A stretch of 64,000 nt of DNA from CAVVYA01 sp963752345. Lineage in GTDB: Bacteria; Pseudomonadota; Alphaproteobacteria; SMXQ01. The translations under genes were made by a program, and so were the position numbers. The notes beneath the pieces are model-generated. The model searched no databases. It was not told the DNA's origin and was given only the letters and a program-made list of their open reading frames with translations. Shown in pieces: positions 29,276-39,008 of the stretch. The stretch's first letter is position 1, and the number at the start of each line of letters is the position of its first letter. Location: assembly GCA_963752345.1 (NCBI GenBank), contig CAVVYA010000015.1, positions 1-64,000 of the forward strand, in the 5' to 3' direction.

Positions 29276-30231
29276 ACTCGATCCGCTGACCGGACGAACT
29301 TGCGAGCGATCGTAGCGATGCCGGGGGCGATCTGCGGGATTTCCACCCTCGGAACAGGGCTGAAATTTTCCTCGGCGTGGGGGATGTCGATCGCGCTGTA
29401 CTGCAGTTGCAGAAGCAATCGGTAATCGCGCTTCGGGTCCATGCCGCGATGAAAACCGGCGGTGTCCTCGGCCAGGATCGTACCCGCCGGCGCGGCAAAG
29501 ACGATCTCGTTTTCGGCGCCGTAGTGGCGCAAGAGCTCGTCCCGCTCATAGCGCCGGGATTGGCGGAATACCTCCGGCTTGCGATGGCCATGGCTGCCCT
29601 GGATGTAGGTGTGGGCCCCCGTCTCGGAATCGACATCGCTGAGGTAGATGAAGAACTTCAGAAATCCCGGCCCGTCGTTGTCGTAGTGATAGACGTGGGC
29701 CGGCGCGGGGCCGTCGGACACCGGATCGAGCCAGAGCGTGACGCTGGTGAGAGTCGGACGGCAGCCGATATAGTCCTGCGCGATCCGATGGAGGGCGCTG
29801 TCTCGCAGCAGACGCTGAACGGCCGGCAATTGCACCAGGTCGCTCATCCGCCATTCGTAGCGGCTGTGAACTTGCGGCGGGTGCCTTTCGTCGATCGTGA
29901 TCTGCTCGTCGAACTGCGTGGCATAGGCCGGAGTCGCGAAAGCGAACTCCCGGATTTCCGCGATATCCCGGTCATCGAGCCGCCGGGGCATCAGCCACCA
30001 GCCGCGGGCGCGCAACGTGGAAACCGCCCGCTCGATTTCGCCCTGCGCGATGAGCATCGAAGGCGGTAGCGCCACCGGTGGGCGCAATTGGGCCAAGACA
30101 CGCAGGACTGTCTGGTCGGCATGGCCTCCGGTCCGCTCGTGAAGGACCTGCGCCGCGTGGAATAGGAAAAGTGCGGGGCTTCGCTTGGCGATCGGATCGA
30201 TAACGAAATGCCGGATCGCGTCGAGCGCCAT
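29248..30231 (-). CDS. PhyH-family Fe(II)/2-oxoglutarate dioxygenase
   Basis: A protein of 327 residues counted from MALDAIRHFVIDPI. The iron ligands are visible: His-x-Asp in VYHYDNDGPGF (about residues 182 and 184) and the distal His in DTAGFHRGMDP (about 261), with the 2-oxoglutarate Arg a few residues later. Likely hydroxylates a small molecule, plausibly a glycan precursor given its neighbours. It shares 28 bases with the end of the convergent gene. Confidence 0.78.
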   Translation of the reverse strand: MALDAIRHFVIDPIAKRSPALFLFHAAQVLHERTGGHADQTVLRVLAQLRPPVALPPSMLIAQGEIERAVSTLRARGWWLMPRRLDDRDIAEIREFAFATPAYATQFDEQITIDERHPPQVHSRYEWRMSDLVQLPAVQRLLRDSALHRIAQDYIGCRPTLTSVTLWLDPVSDGPAPAHVYHYDNDGPGFLKFFIYLSDVDSETGAHTYIQGSHGHRKPEVFRQSRRYERDELLRHYGAENEIVFAAPAGTILAEDTAGFHRGMDPKRDYRLLLQLQYSAIDIPHAEENFSPVPRVEIPQIAPGIATIARKFVRSADRVQILASIFI

Positions 30232-30244
30232 CACATTCGCCTTC

Positions 30245-31528
30245 CTACGAGGCCATCCAGAACAGCGGCAGGCCATGGTGATAGATCCGCAGCGGGAGAT
30301 GCGCGGACGGATCGCGGCATTTGGCCTTCGATTCCTCGCTGATGGTATAGGTCAGCGGCGCATGGCCGTGATAGCCGTAGGTGAATGTCGAGCCTTGCAA
30401 AGCAGCGAGGCGGTCGAGTTGAAGGGCGTCGCGCATATACCGCGCGAACTTGTCCGCGTCGCGGTTGACCGGGACCTCGGCCGGCGCATCCGCCGCCTTG
30501 CGGCCCACCAGATATTGGCAGTAGTTGCTGAAATACTGGAACAGGTCATCCTTGTCGGTAACCGTGTCGAAGCCGATCCCCTTCATCAGGGTCTTCGCGG
30601 ACCGCCGGCTGAAGCTCGAGATATGTTCGAGAGAATAGATGTTGTTGAGAATGCCCTCTTTGTACAGCTCGGGGATCGCGAGATAGAAAATCGCATGCGG
30701 CGCGGCGATGTCGCGTAGAATTTGCAGTTCTTCACGCGCGTTATAGATGTGTTCAACGACGTGATACGTGAAGATCAGATCGAAGGGCCCGCTATGCCGC
30801 AGGGCGTCACGCACCGCCGGCTCGTCGAGGGTGCCGAGATGGACGTTGGGCGTGACATGTTGCCGAAGATACTCGGCCCGCCGCGTCGTCGCCTCGGTGC
30901 AGTGAACCTCGTGGCCGGCCTCCTGAAAGGCCTGGATCTTCTCGCCATAACCGGCGCCGATATCCAGAATCTTCAGCTTGCGACCACCAATATAGGGCGC
31001 AAGCCGGTGGAAATATCGGTAGGTCTTACGCCGCGTGTCGAGCTTGTCCGCGATCGATCCGCCGGTATCCCAATTGGCGGCGTACCATCCGGTGATCCAC
31101 GACTTTTGCGGCATGACGGAATACTGCAGGTGATCGCAGGTCGAGCACCATGACAATTCGATGAAGTCCGCGTCGTCCTCGCCATTCACCACCTGGATCG
31201 CCGGCGCGAGCGGCGAGGTGCAGATGAAGCAGCTCGCGGTCTGGAACTTGTCGGGAATGCGGGTCACTGACGCGCGCCGCCGCTCATCCGGCTGGTCGAA
31301 TTCGCGCCTGGCATGTTCGTCGGCCACGAGATGCAACTCGATACTATCGGTGCGATCTTTGGCGGGAGGAACGCTGGCCGACGCCGGCTTAACTCTTGCT
31401 CGCTCGAGCGACCACGCCGGGTTCAGCGTCTCAAGTCCCAGATGGTAGGCATATCTCGCGGCAATCGTGGCGCGCTTGAGAATGCGCCCGGAGGAGAGCA
31501 TACGAAACATAAGCTGAAGGTTGTTCAT
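30245..31528 (-). CDS. Class I SAM methyltransferase with N-terminal Cys motif
   Basis: A protein of 427 residues from MNNLQLMFRMLSSGRILK. An N-terminal FQTASCFICTSPL...WCSTCDHLQY block looks like a zinc-binding pair of Cys motifs as in sugar C-methyltransferases. The SAM site is LKILDIGAGYGEKIQAF with the acidic residue in HCTEATTRRAEY, and DLIFTYHVVEHIYNAREEL is the usual post-III segment. Probably modifies a nucleotide sugar or glycan. It lies 13 bases upstream of the dioxygenase start. Confidence 0.78.
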   Translation of the reverse strand: MNNLQLMFRMLSSGRILKRATIAARYAYHLGLETLNPAWSLERARVKPASASVPPAKDRTDSIELHLVADEHARREFDQPDERRRASVTRIPDKFQTASCFICTSPLAPAIQVVNGEDDADFIELSWCSTCDHLQYSVMPQKSWITGWYAANWDTGGSIADKLDTRRKTYRYFHRLAPYIGGRKLKILDIGAGYGEKIQAFQEAGHEVHCTEATTRRAEYLRQHVTPNVHLGTLDEPAVRDALRHSGPFDLIFTYHVVEHIYNAREELQILRDIAAPHAIFYLAIPELYKEGILNNIYSLEHISSFSRRSAKTLMKGIGFDTVTDKDDLFQYFSNYCQYLVGRKAADAPAEVPVNRDADKFARYMRDALQLDRLAALQGSTFTYGYHGHAPLTYTISEESKAKCRDPSAHLPLRIYHHGLPLFWMAS

Positions 31529-31592
31529 GCGGAGATTCTGCCGAATGCAGTTGGTTACGGGGCGGCGAACGAATGAAAGCTGTGTCGGTTCT

Positions 31593-32889
31593 TCACCGTG
31601 AAGATGTCGTCGCCACCATAACCGGCGTGGCACGCAGGGCCACGGTCGAAAATGCCATAGCCAGCATCAGGGTCGCAAGCCACCAGCTCTGCCAGGCGCC
31701 GTAGCTCAGGCCGGCGACCACCGTCGCCGCTGTCAGCTGGCCGACCAGAAGTGCCGCTTCGGCGCGATGGGCGGCGATCTTCGGGATCAGGCGAAATAGC
31801 CAGAACAGCACGGCGGCGCCGAGCGCCGCGCCCGGCAGACCGAGCTCCAGCCACCATTGCAGGGCCATGTTGTGAGGGTGGAGAGGAAGGCGCTGGACCT
31901 CCACCAAGCAGGGTGGCTGGCACATCCGTGTGGTCACCGGCACGGTCGATTTGCCGTCCGGGAAGGAGCGCGCCGCATCGAGGCCCCATCCTTTATACGG
32001 CCGCTCCAGGGCCTTGCCGCCGACGAACTCCCAGATCGCCAAGCGGTGAGGCACGGAGACGTTGTAGACCGCGCGCCCCACCGTTTCGAACGTCGCCGGG
32101 GTGATGGCTTCGCGCGCCACGAAGGGCGCCGCCATGACAATGGCGGCAACCATCCAGCCGATCAGGCGAATCATCGGTCCACGCCCGATGAAGCTCAGCG
32201 CCGCGGCAACGATCCCGCAAGCCAGGGCGACGGCCACCGAGCTCCCATAATAGACGTAGATGATGGCCGCGACGGCGGCGAATAGCCCGATGGCGAGCGG
32301 CACGTAGCCGGCGCGGTGCAAGGTGATCAGGGCTGGCACCGACAGCAGCATGAGCACGGCAAGACCGCGGTTGAAGGGCGAATAGATCTGCTCGATTCCT
32401 GTTCCGCCCTGGCGGATGAGCGTTTGGATCGGGCTGTTGAGCGCCATCTCGACCGCATAAATCACCAAAGCGGACACGATGCTTATCACCAGAGCTCGGC
32501 CAATGCGCGCCGCTTCAGCGCCGTCGAGTAATGACACGCCGCCCATCACCACGGCGCCGCTGGCGAACAGCGCCAGCAGTTGCAATGCCGTGGTGACCGA
32601 CCCGATGGGATAGATGCTCCAATTCGCGCTGAGCGCGCCCCACAACACGACAAGGATGAGTAAGACCAGCAGCGGCCGGCCGAGTCACGGGAATGCGGCG
32701 CCGCTCCAAAACTGCCGGGATGATGACGCCAGGTGCGGCAATCAGAATGAGGGGAGCCATGAACAGAGGCGCATAGATCGACACCAGCGGGGCGACGATG
32801 GCCACTCCCTGAAGCAGCCGGGTAATATAGGGTCCAGCACCGGAGATATCCCCGGCATGAGCGGCAGCGGTAAACGGCGTTTGTTCCAT
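31593..32889 (-). CDS. O-antigen ligase/Wzy-like membrane protein, frameshifted
   Basis: A multi-spanning membrane protein. The N-terminal part (LLQGVAIVAPLVSIYAPLFM) and the rest (LWGALSANWSIYPIGSVTTA onward) are in different frames with a break near 32690. The large periplasmic loop has GWGLDAARSFPDGK and PLHPHNMALQWWLELG, where the PHN-like motif is characteristic of O-antigen ligases/polymerases (WaaL/Wzy). It would polymerise the glycan or join it to its acceptor after flipping. Confidence 0.8.
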
Positions 32890-32907
32890 CGGGCGACGAT
32901 TGCTGTG

Positions 32908-33561
32908 TTATTTGGGAATGGCGCGGTGCTGGTCGCCTGGCCGGCGTTCCATCGCGTGTTGCCCGTGCGTCGCGCTCTGTGACAGCAACTGCTCGACCGC
33001 TGCCGCCAGATCCTGGCAAATGACCGCAGGTGCCGAGAATCTCGCGGCTTTTACTTTCGCTTCGTCTATCACACCATGGCCGGTGCGCACCAGCATAAGC
33101 ATGGCGCAGCCCGCCGCGCCGCCGGCTTCGAGGTCGCGTAGATTGTCACCGATCATGGCGCTGGCGGGAAGGTCGAGCCCGAGTTCGCGCGCCGCCCGCT
33201 GCAGCAGTCCAGGCAGCGGCTTGCGGCAATCGCAGGCGCGGCGGTAAGGCGGCTCGCCGATGTCGGGATGATGCGGACAGTAGTAGACGCCATCGATGTG
33301 GGCACCGGCCGCGGCCAATAAATCCCGCAAGCGTTGGTTGACCGCCGCGACGTCCGTCTCGCTCGCCAAGCCGCGGGCCACGGCCGACTGATTTGTGACG
33401 ATCACGACGGGTATGCGAAGATCGTTCAAGCGCCGCAACGCCGCCGCAGCGCCTGGGATCAGGCGCGTCTGGTCGGGATGCACCAAGTAGTCGGTATCTT
33501 CGATGATGGTGCCGTCGCGGTCCAGGAAAACGGCGGCTTTGTTGGGGCCGAGAGGCTGCAT
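32908..33561 (-). CDS. gmhB: GmhB-like HAD phosphatase
   Basis: Read from MQPLGPNKAAVFLDRDGTII. DRDGT is the HAD nucleophile motif, VVIVTNQSAVARG the second motif and MIGDNLRDLEAGGAAGC the metal-binding third. CPHHPDIGEPPYRRACDCRKP is the zinc-coordinating insertion typical of D-glycero-D-manno-heptose-1,7-bisphosphate 7-phosphatase. About 217 residues, slightly longer than usual at the C-terminus. No other heptose genes are in the window, so the substrate is inferred from family only. Confidence 0.82.
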   Translation of the reverse strand: MQPLGPNKAAVFLDRDGTIIEDTDYLVHPDQTRLIPGAAAALRRLNDLRIPVVIVTNQSAVARGLASETDVAAVNQRLRDLLAAAGAHIDGVYYCPHHPDIGEPPYRRACDCRKPLPGLLQRAARELGLDLPASAMIGDNLRDLEAGGAAGCAMLMLVRTGHGVIDEAKVKAARFSAPAVICQDLAAAVEQLLSQSATHGQHAMERRPGDQHRAIPK

Positions 33562-33637
33562 GGCGGCCGATCCTAACGCAGTCGGCCGCTCCATGCACAC
33601 GCAATCACCGCTTTGGTCCATCCGGGAATGGTGTGGC

Positions 33638-35027
33638 CTAATCGCCCAAGATCCAATCGGACAGCAGCTTCAGATTGATGATGACGATGAGGGCGGCGCT
33701 GGCCCATCCCAGGACCAGCATCCAGCGCTGCGGGATGAAATCGCCCATGACCTTGCGGCTGCTGACGAACAGCATCAGCGGAACCACCGCGAAGGGCAGC
33801 TGCAGGCTGAGAATGACCTGGGAGAGAATGAGCAATTCGGCGGTGCCGGATTGCTGATAAAGCCAGGTCACGACGACGGCGGGCACGATCGCGACGAGCC
33901 GCGTGGCCAGGCGCTGCAGCCACATCGGCAGTCGGATCTGCAGAAAGCCCTGCATCACCACCTGGCCGGCCAGCGTCGCCGTTACCGTCGAATTGAGGCC
34001 CGAGGCGAGCAGGGCGACGGCGAAGAAGGTCGAAGCGAGGCCGAGGCCGAGCATCGGCGCCAGCAGCAGATAGGCTTCCTGGATTTCGGCCACGTCGGTC
34101 CGTCCCGCCTGGTGGAAGGTCGCGGCCGCCAGGATCAGGATCGCGGAGTTGATGAACAACGCGATGGTCAGCGCGATCGTCGAGTTCGATCGAGGCAAAG
34201 CAAATCGCCTCGCGCTTCTCCGCGACTGTGGGGCCGATCTTGCGGCTCTGCACCACCGCCGTATGGAGATAGAGGTTGTGCGGCATCACGGTCGCGCCGA
34301 GGATGCCGATGGCGAGATAGAGCATGTCCGGATTGCCGACGATCTCGGGCGACGGCAAATAACCGGCGAGCACCGCGCCGATCTCCGGCGCCGACAGCGC
34401 GATCTCGACCCCGAAGCACACGAGGATGAGCACGATCATCGCGATGATGAAAGCTTCGAGCCAGCGCACGCCCTTGTTCTGCAGCCACAGGATCAGGAAG
34501 GCATCGAGCGCGGTCAATATGACGCCGAGCAGCAGGGGAATGCCGAACAGGAGCTGAAGCGCAATGGCGGTGCCGATCAACTCGGCGAGGTCGGTAGCGA
34601 TGATCGCGACCTCGGCCAGCACCCAAAGGGCGTAGCCCACAGGACGCGGAAAGCGCTCGCGGCAGAGCTGGGCCAGGTCGCGTCCGGAAACGATGCCGAT
34701 GCGCGAGCACAGCACTTGGAGCAGCATCGCCATCAGGCTGGAGATCAGCGCCACGGACAGCAAGGTGTAGCCGTATGCCGACCCGCCAGCGAGCGCCGTC
34801 GCCCAGTTCCCAGGGTCCATGTAGCCAACGGCCACCAGGTAGCCTGGCCCGGCGAAAGCGGCGAGCTTGCGCAGGAATCCAGCGGCGAGGGCGGGTACGG
34901 GCACGCTGCCATGAATCTCCGGCAGGCTTGGCAGAATGTCCTTTATTCGCTGCGAATCTTCGGACGCGGGAGCTCGTGCGGGCCTGGACTGTCGCTCGAG
35001 AAGGCTCTTGTCGACCGGACCGTGCAT
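33638..35027 (-). CDS. mntH: Nramp-family Mn(II)/Fe(II) transporter, frameshifted
   Basis: Inner-membrane proton-coupled divalent-metal importer. The hallmark DPGNWATALAGGSAYGYTLL (DPGN in helix 1) and ATVMPHNLYLHTAVVQSRK (MPH in helix 6) are present. A break near 34190 separates this part from the last five helices (SNSTIALTIALFINSAILI to LKLLSDWILGD). About 460 residues after repair. No metal-responsive operator could be identified with confidence upstream. Confidence 0.9.
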
Positions 35028-35161
35028 CGTAATACGTTTCTCCCGCTACGCCCGCCCCGTCTAGGCGCGAGGCAGGATAAGACAACGCCGCGAACCTCGA
35101 CGACGCCTGCGCAAAATATAGCGGCTCTCTGCGCGTGTCTGCCCGCTTTTTCGTCCGCCTA

Positions 35162-37497
35162 TCAGGCCTCGACGCGGCACGCGGCGAAACCCGCCAGAGC
35201 CAAAGCCGTGTGCTGCTTGGACAGAGAGTTCGCCGCCGGGCTGGTCCGGCCCAGCGCGATGCGGATTTTCGTGCCGAGCTCGTGGCGGCTATAGGGCTTG
35301 TGCAAGAACTGGATCGGCCGGTCGAGACGTCCGCCCTTCATCAGCTCGTCATCGGTGTAGCCCGATGTAAAGAGCACCGCCAGATCCGGCATCAGTCGCC
35401 AAGCCTCCTGGGCGAGCTCCCGCCCATTCAGGCCGCCGGGCATGACCATATCGGTAAACAGCAGATCGATCGCGGGCCGCGGATAGCAGGGCGAGTGCTT
35501 CGGCGCCGTTCTGCACTGCTGTCACGCAATAGCCCATCGATGTCAGCTGATTGAGCACCTGGCCTCGCACCAGATCGTCGTCTTCGACCAGCAGGATCTG
35601 CTCGGTACCTGTCGGGCTTGGGGCCGCTTTATCCGCGGCCACCTGGGGCACGCGCTCGGCGCGCGGCAGATACATACGAATGACCGTGCCCTTGCCAAGC
35701 TCGGATTGGATCTTGACATGGCCGCCCGACTGCTTGGCGAAGCCATATACCATGCTGAGGCCGAGGCCACTGCCCTTGCCGACCTCCTTGGTGGTGAAAA
35801 ACGGTTCGAAGGCCCGCGCCATCACATGCTCGGGCATGCCCGTGCCGGTATCCTTGACGCCGATCATCACATAATCGCCTGCGGCAAGGCCCTGGTCGTT
35901 ATTCGCCGCAAGATAGGTCGTTTTCGTCCGGATCGTCAGGGTGCCGCCGGACGGCATGGCATCGCGCGCGTTGATACCAAGATTGAGCACCGCCGCTTCG
36001 AGTTGCGCCGCATCGATTAGCGCGCAGCAGGCGCCGGCGCTGGATTTGAGCTTCACCTCGATGTGCTCGCCCAGGGTGCGGCGCAGCAGCTCTTGCATGT
36101 CGGCGATCAATTCGTCGACTCGGACGGCCTGGTTGTCCAAAGTCTGACGCCTGGCGAAGGCGAGCAACCGTGCCGTCAGGTTGGCGGCACGGTGGGCGGC
36201 GACGTGAATCATGTCCGCCAGCATATGCATCCGGTCATTCCCTTTCAGATGCTCGACGAGAACTTCCGAATTGCCGAGAATGACCGTCAGGAGGTTATTG
36301 AAGTCGTGAGCGACGCCGCCGGTGAGTTGACCCAGCGCTTCGAGATGCTGGGAATCGCGCCGCTGTTCCTCGAATCGCTTCTCCTCGCTCATATCGGTCA
36401 TGCCGCCGACCATGCGAACGGCAGTGCCTTGTTCGTTGAAGATGATGAAGCCCCTGTCCATCACCGCGGCGTAGGTGCCATCCTTGCGCAAAAAGCGATA
36501 TTCGTCACTCCAGCTTTCGGTCTTGCACCCGATTGCGGCGGCGATCTTGCGCACCACGGGCTCGCGGTCCTCCGGGTGAAGCCGGCTGATCCAGGAACTC
36601 GACGCCGGGTTGAATGTCCGCCTGGCTATATCCGAACACCCGTTCGAGCCCGTCATTCCACCAATGCTGGTTGGTGATCAGGTCCCAATCCCAGATCGTG
36701 TCCGCGGTTGCCCGGGCGACGTAGCGGAAGCGCGCTTCGCTCTCGCGCAAGGCCTCGTTCGCCCCGCGCTGCTCCGACACATCTTGAAAATAGACAGTAA
36801 GTCCCTCGGTCGAGGGGTAGGCGCGCACCTCGAGCCATTTTTGCAAGGGCGGATAATATTCCGTGAACGACACGGCAATATTCTCGCGCATGGCGCGGTG
36901 ATATTCCCGATAGAACGCCGTGTTGATCGCTTCCGGGAATTCCTCCCAGCATATCTTGCCTTCCAGGTCTTCCTTCGAGCGCTGGAGGCCGCGTGCGGCC
37001 TCGCCGTTGAGGTAGGTAAAGCGCCACTCATGATCGAGCGTGAAGAAGGCGTCGGTGATGCTCTCGAGGGTATTGATCAGGCGCGCGGCGAGGAAGCGTG
37101 CGTCCTCCCCGGCCTGTTTGATGGAAGTGATATCCTGGAATGCGCCTTGAACCTGGATTATCTCCCCCGTCTCGCCTCTCGATGGCTCGCCAATGGCGTG
37201 AACCCACACTGAACGGCCCGCGGCTGTGACGATCTGGAGCTCCAAGTCGTACGGTATGCCGTGAGCGACGCACTGGTGAAACGCATCGGAAATCTTCTGC
37301 CGGCAGTGCGGCGCATAGAAGGCGAGCGCCGCCTCGACCGTGGGCGTGGTCCCGATGGGAACGTCATGAATCAGGCAGACCTGATCCGACCAGAAGATGC
37401 GGCCACTCGGTACATCGACGCTCCAGGCACCCATGCGGGTGAGTTGGCTGGCGAGCTCATAGAGCCGAGCAACAGGCGCGGCGATGGAATAGGGCAT
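35162..37497 (-). CDS. PAS-domain hybrid histidine kinase with C-terminal receiver, frameshifted twice
   Basis: From MPYSIAAPVARLYELASQLT the protein has three PAS segments (MGAWSVDVPSGRIFW; ESITDAFFTLDHEWRFTYLN; YVARATADTIWDWDLI), a phospho-acceptor region ALGQLTGGVAHDFNNLLTVI, an ATPase domain (NLGINARDAMPSGG, KGSGLGLSMVYGFAKQSGG) and a receiver domain (ILLVEDDDLVRGQVLNQL, FTSGYTDDELMKGGRLD). Breaks lie near 36590 and 35475, the latter around the receiver aspartate. No membrane segment is seen, so it is a cytosolic sensor. A run of 16 G lies 28 bases before the start codon. Confidence 0.85.
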
Positions 37498-37524
37498 TAG
37501 CGGACCATTGAAAAAATCGATGAA

Positions 37525-37540
37525 GGGGGGGGGGGGGGGG
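37525..37540. repeat. Homopolymer of 16 G
   Basis: An uninterrupted run of 16 G on the plus strand (C on the coding strand of the kinase gene), 28-43 bases upstream of its ATG. AT-rich sequence with a TTATATTAC element lies just beyond, so the run falls in the probable 5' leader or promoter spacer. It could be a slippage-prone expression switch or a sequencing artefact. Confidence 0.9.
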
Positions 37541-37756
37541 CTTTACTAAAGTAATATAACTTTATGCATGTATCTGTGAAGGATTTCTTAACAAACGTCC
37601 GCCGTCGACTAACCGAATTATATCAGAGCGCTATTGGACCATGCCGTGTCGATCACCCCACCTGCGGCGCGTCGAAGCGGGCCTTGGTACGCCGATCAGC
37701 GACACCGATGTGGACCAGAGGGGGCTGCAGCGCCGTTCCCAGGTTTGGGCAAAAGG

Positions 37757-37789
37757 AAGGCCCGGCCCCAAAGAATGGGACCGGGCCTT
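37757..37789 (-). terminator. Rho-independent terminator of the porin gene
   Basis: AAGGCCCGG (37757-37765) pairs with CCGGGCCTT (37781-37789). On the minus strand the hairpin is followed by TTCCTTTT. It lies about 60 bases after the porin stop. The 310 bases between the G run and the porin stop show nothing else I can support. Confidence 0.75.
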
Positions 37790-37850
37790 GCGATGCCTGA
37801 GGTACTGGACGGCGCGCCTTGCGGCGCGTCCGTCCTAGAGACAACGGGAG

Positions 37851-38597
37851 TTAGAACGCCTTGCTGACGGTGAAGACGATCGCTTCGCGCTCGCCGCCGC
37901 TGCCGGCCGGAACGTCGTTCTGGTCGAGATCGGTGCCGATGAACTGCAGCTTCAGGTCGAGGCCGACGAGGTTGGTGCCGATGCCGATGCTGTAGTCGAA
38001 GAAGTCCGGATAGCCGAAGCGGACTTCGTCGTCGATCCACTGACGGCCGCCGTGCAGGAAGATCGAGAACTTACCGACCGGAATCGTGATGTCCGCGGCG
38101 AGATAGACGCTCGTGCCGGACTCGTATTGGTATTCCGGCGAGACCAGGGCGGTGAACATGGTCTGCATGAAGCCGAAGTCGTAGCCGGCGGCGACCTTGG
38201 CATCCACCCAATCGGCATCGAGCGAACCGTCATAGCCGGGGTAGTAGTAGTAGATCAGGCCGAGATCGTAGGTGAAGTTGGTGTTGATCGAGCCGCGATA
38301 GCCCGCCGAGAAATCCATCTCGATACCCGCGCCCGTTCCGATGACGTTTTCGCTGACGTTGGAGGCCCAGGCGCCGATATAGATGCCCGAGGAATGATTG
38401 TATTCGAGGGCGCCCTGTACGGCGGGGACACCTTCGTCGGTCTGGCGCAAGCCGCGTGCGTAGTATTGCGTGGTGAAGGCGACGCTGCCGACGATCTTGT
38501 CGCCGGCCGGCAGCTCAACGAGCGGATCGCCGGCATAGGCCAGCGATGCGCTCCCGATCATGGCCGCGGTTGCAACGCCGAGAAGATACAGTTTCAT
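37851..38597 (-). CDS. TorF-family putative outer-membrane porin
   Basis: A protein of 248 residues with a clear signal peptide (MKLYLLGVATAAMIGSASLA, cleavage after AYA). The mature part alternates aromatic and polar residues as beta strands, starts VGSVAFTTQYYARGLRQTDE and ends with the barrel-type FTVSKAF. This matches the TorF/TIGR02001 family of proteobacterial putative porins. It is probably a monocistronic unit with its own terminator. Confidence 0.85.
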   Translation of the reverse strand: MKLYLLGVATAAMIGSASLAYAGDPLVELPAGDKIVGSVAFTTQYYARGLRQTDEGVPAVQGALEYNHSSGIYIGAWASNVSENVIGTGAGIEMDFSAGYRGSINTNFTYDLGLIYYYYPGYDGSLDADWVDAKVAAGYDFGFMQTMFTALVSPEYQYESGTSVYLAADITIPVGKFSIFLHGGRQWIDDEVRFGYPDFFDYSIGIGTNLVGLDLKLQFIGTDLDQNDVPAGSGGEREAIVFTVSKAF

Positions 38598-39008
38598 TTT
38601 GGAATCCTTGATTGGTTGCCTGTAGTGACCTCAGGTCTGCTGCCGGAACCGAGCGGCCAGTGGCAAAACGGCCCCGTGTCGTCCCCCTCCGGCGACAGCA
38701 CTGGCAAGAGATATGCAAACACGAAGCCACTCGCAGCAAGATAAAGGCGTTCGCGATTTTTCTTTCATTTACAGTATGTTGCGGAACTGTCACCTTAGCT
38801 GAGACAAGCGGCAAACTGATTAATTGTTAGCCAGTTCAGAAGATGTGCGCGATTTCTCAGCATCCTCGTTGCAAAAAACCCTCTTGTTGCTGTTGCGTCG
38901 GCGTAAGCACCGGGAACAAACGACTGTGGCGACAGCAAAATAGCCAATCGATGTTGCCTAAGTTCCATGCAATCAAAGTCAGTGGGATGTCATGGCGCGG
39001 ACTTACAG
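38598..39008. other. Divergent intergenic region, no gene seen
   Basis: Between the porin and the MFS transporter, transcribed away from each other. It is more AT-rich than its surroundings from 38740 to 38960, as expected for two promoters, but I see no convincing -35/-10 pair, repeat or conserved small frame. Confidence 0.5.

Noticed and set aside
33503..35294. Long plus-strand frames opposite mntH
   Set aside because: Composition is His/Gln/Arg/Asp-rich without domains, and the minus strand carries conserved Nramp motifs.
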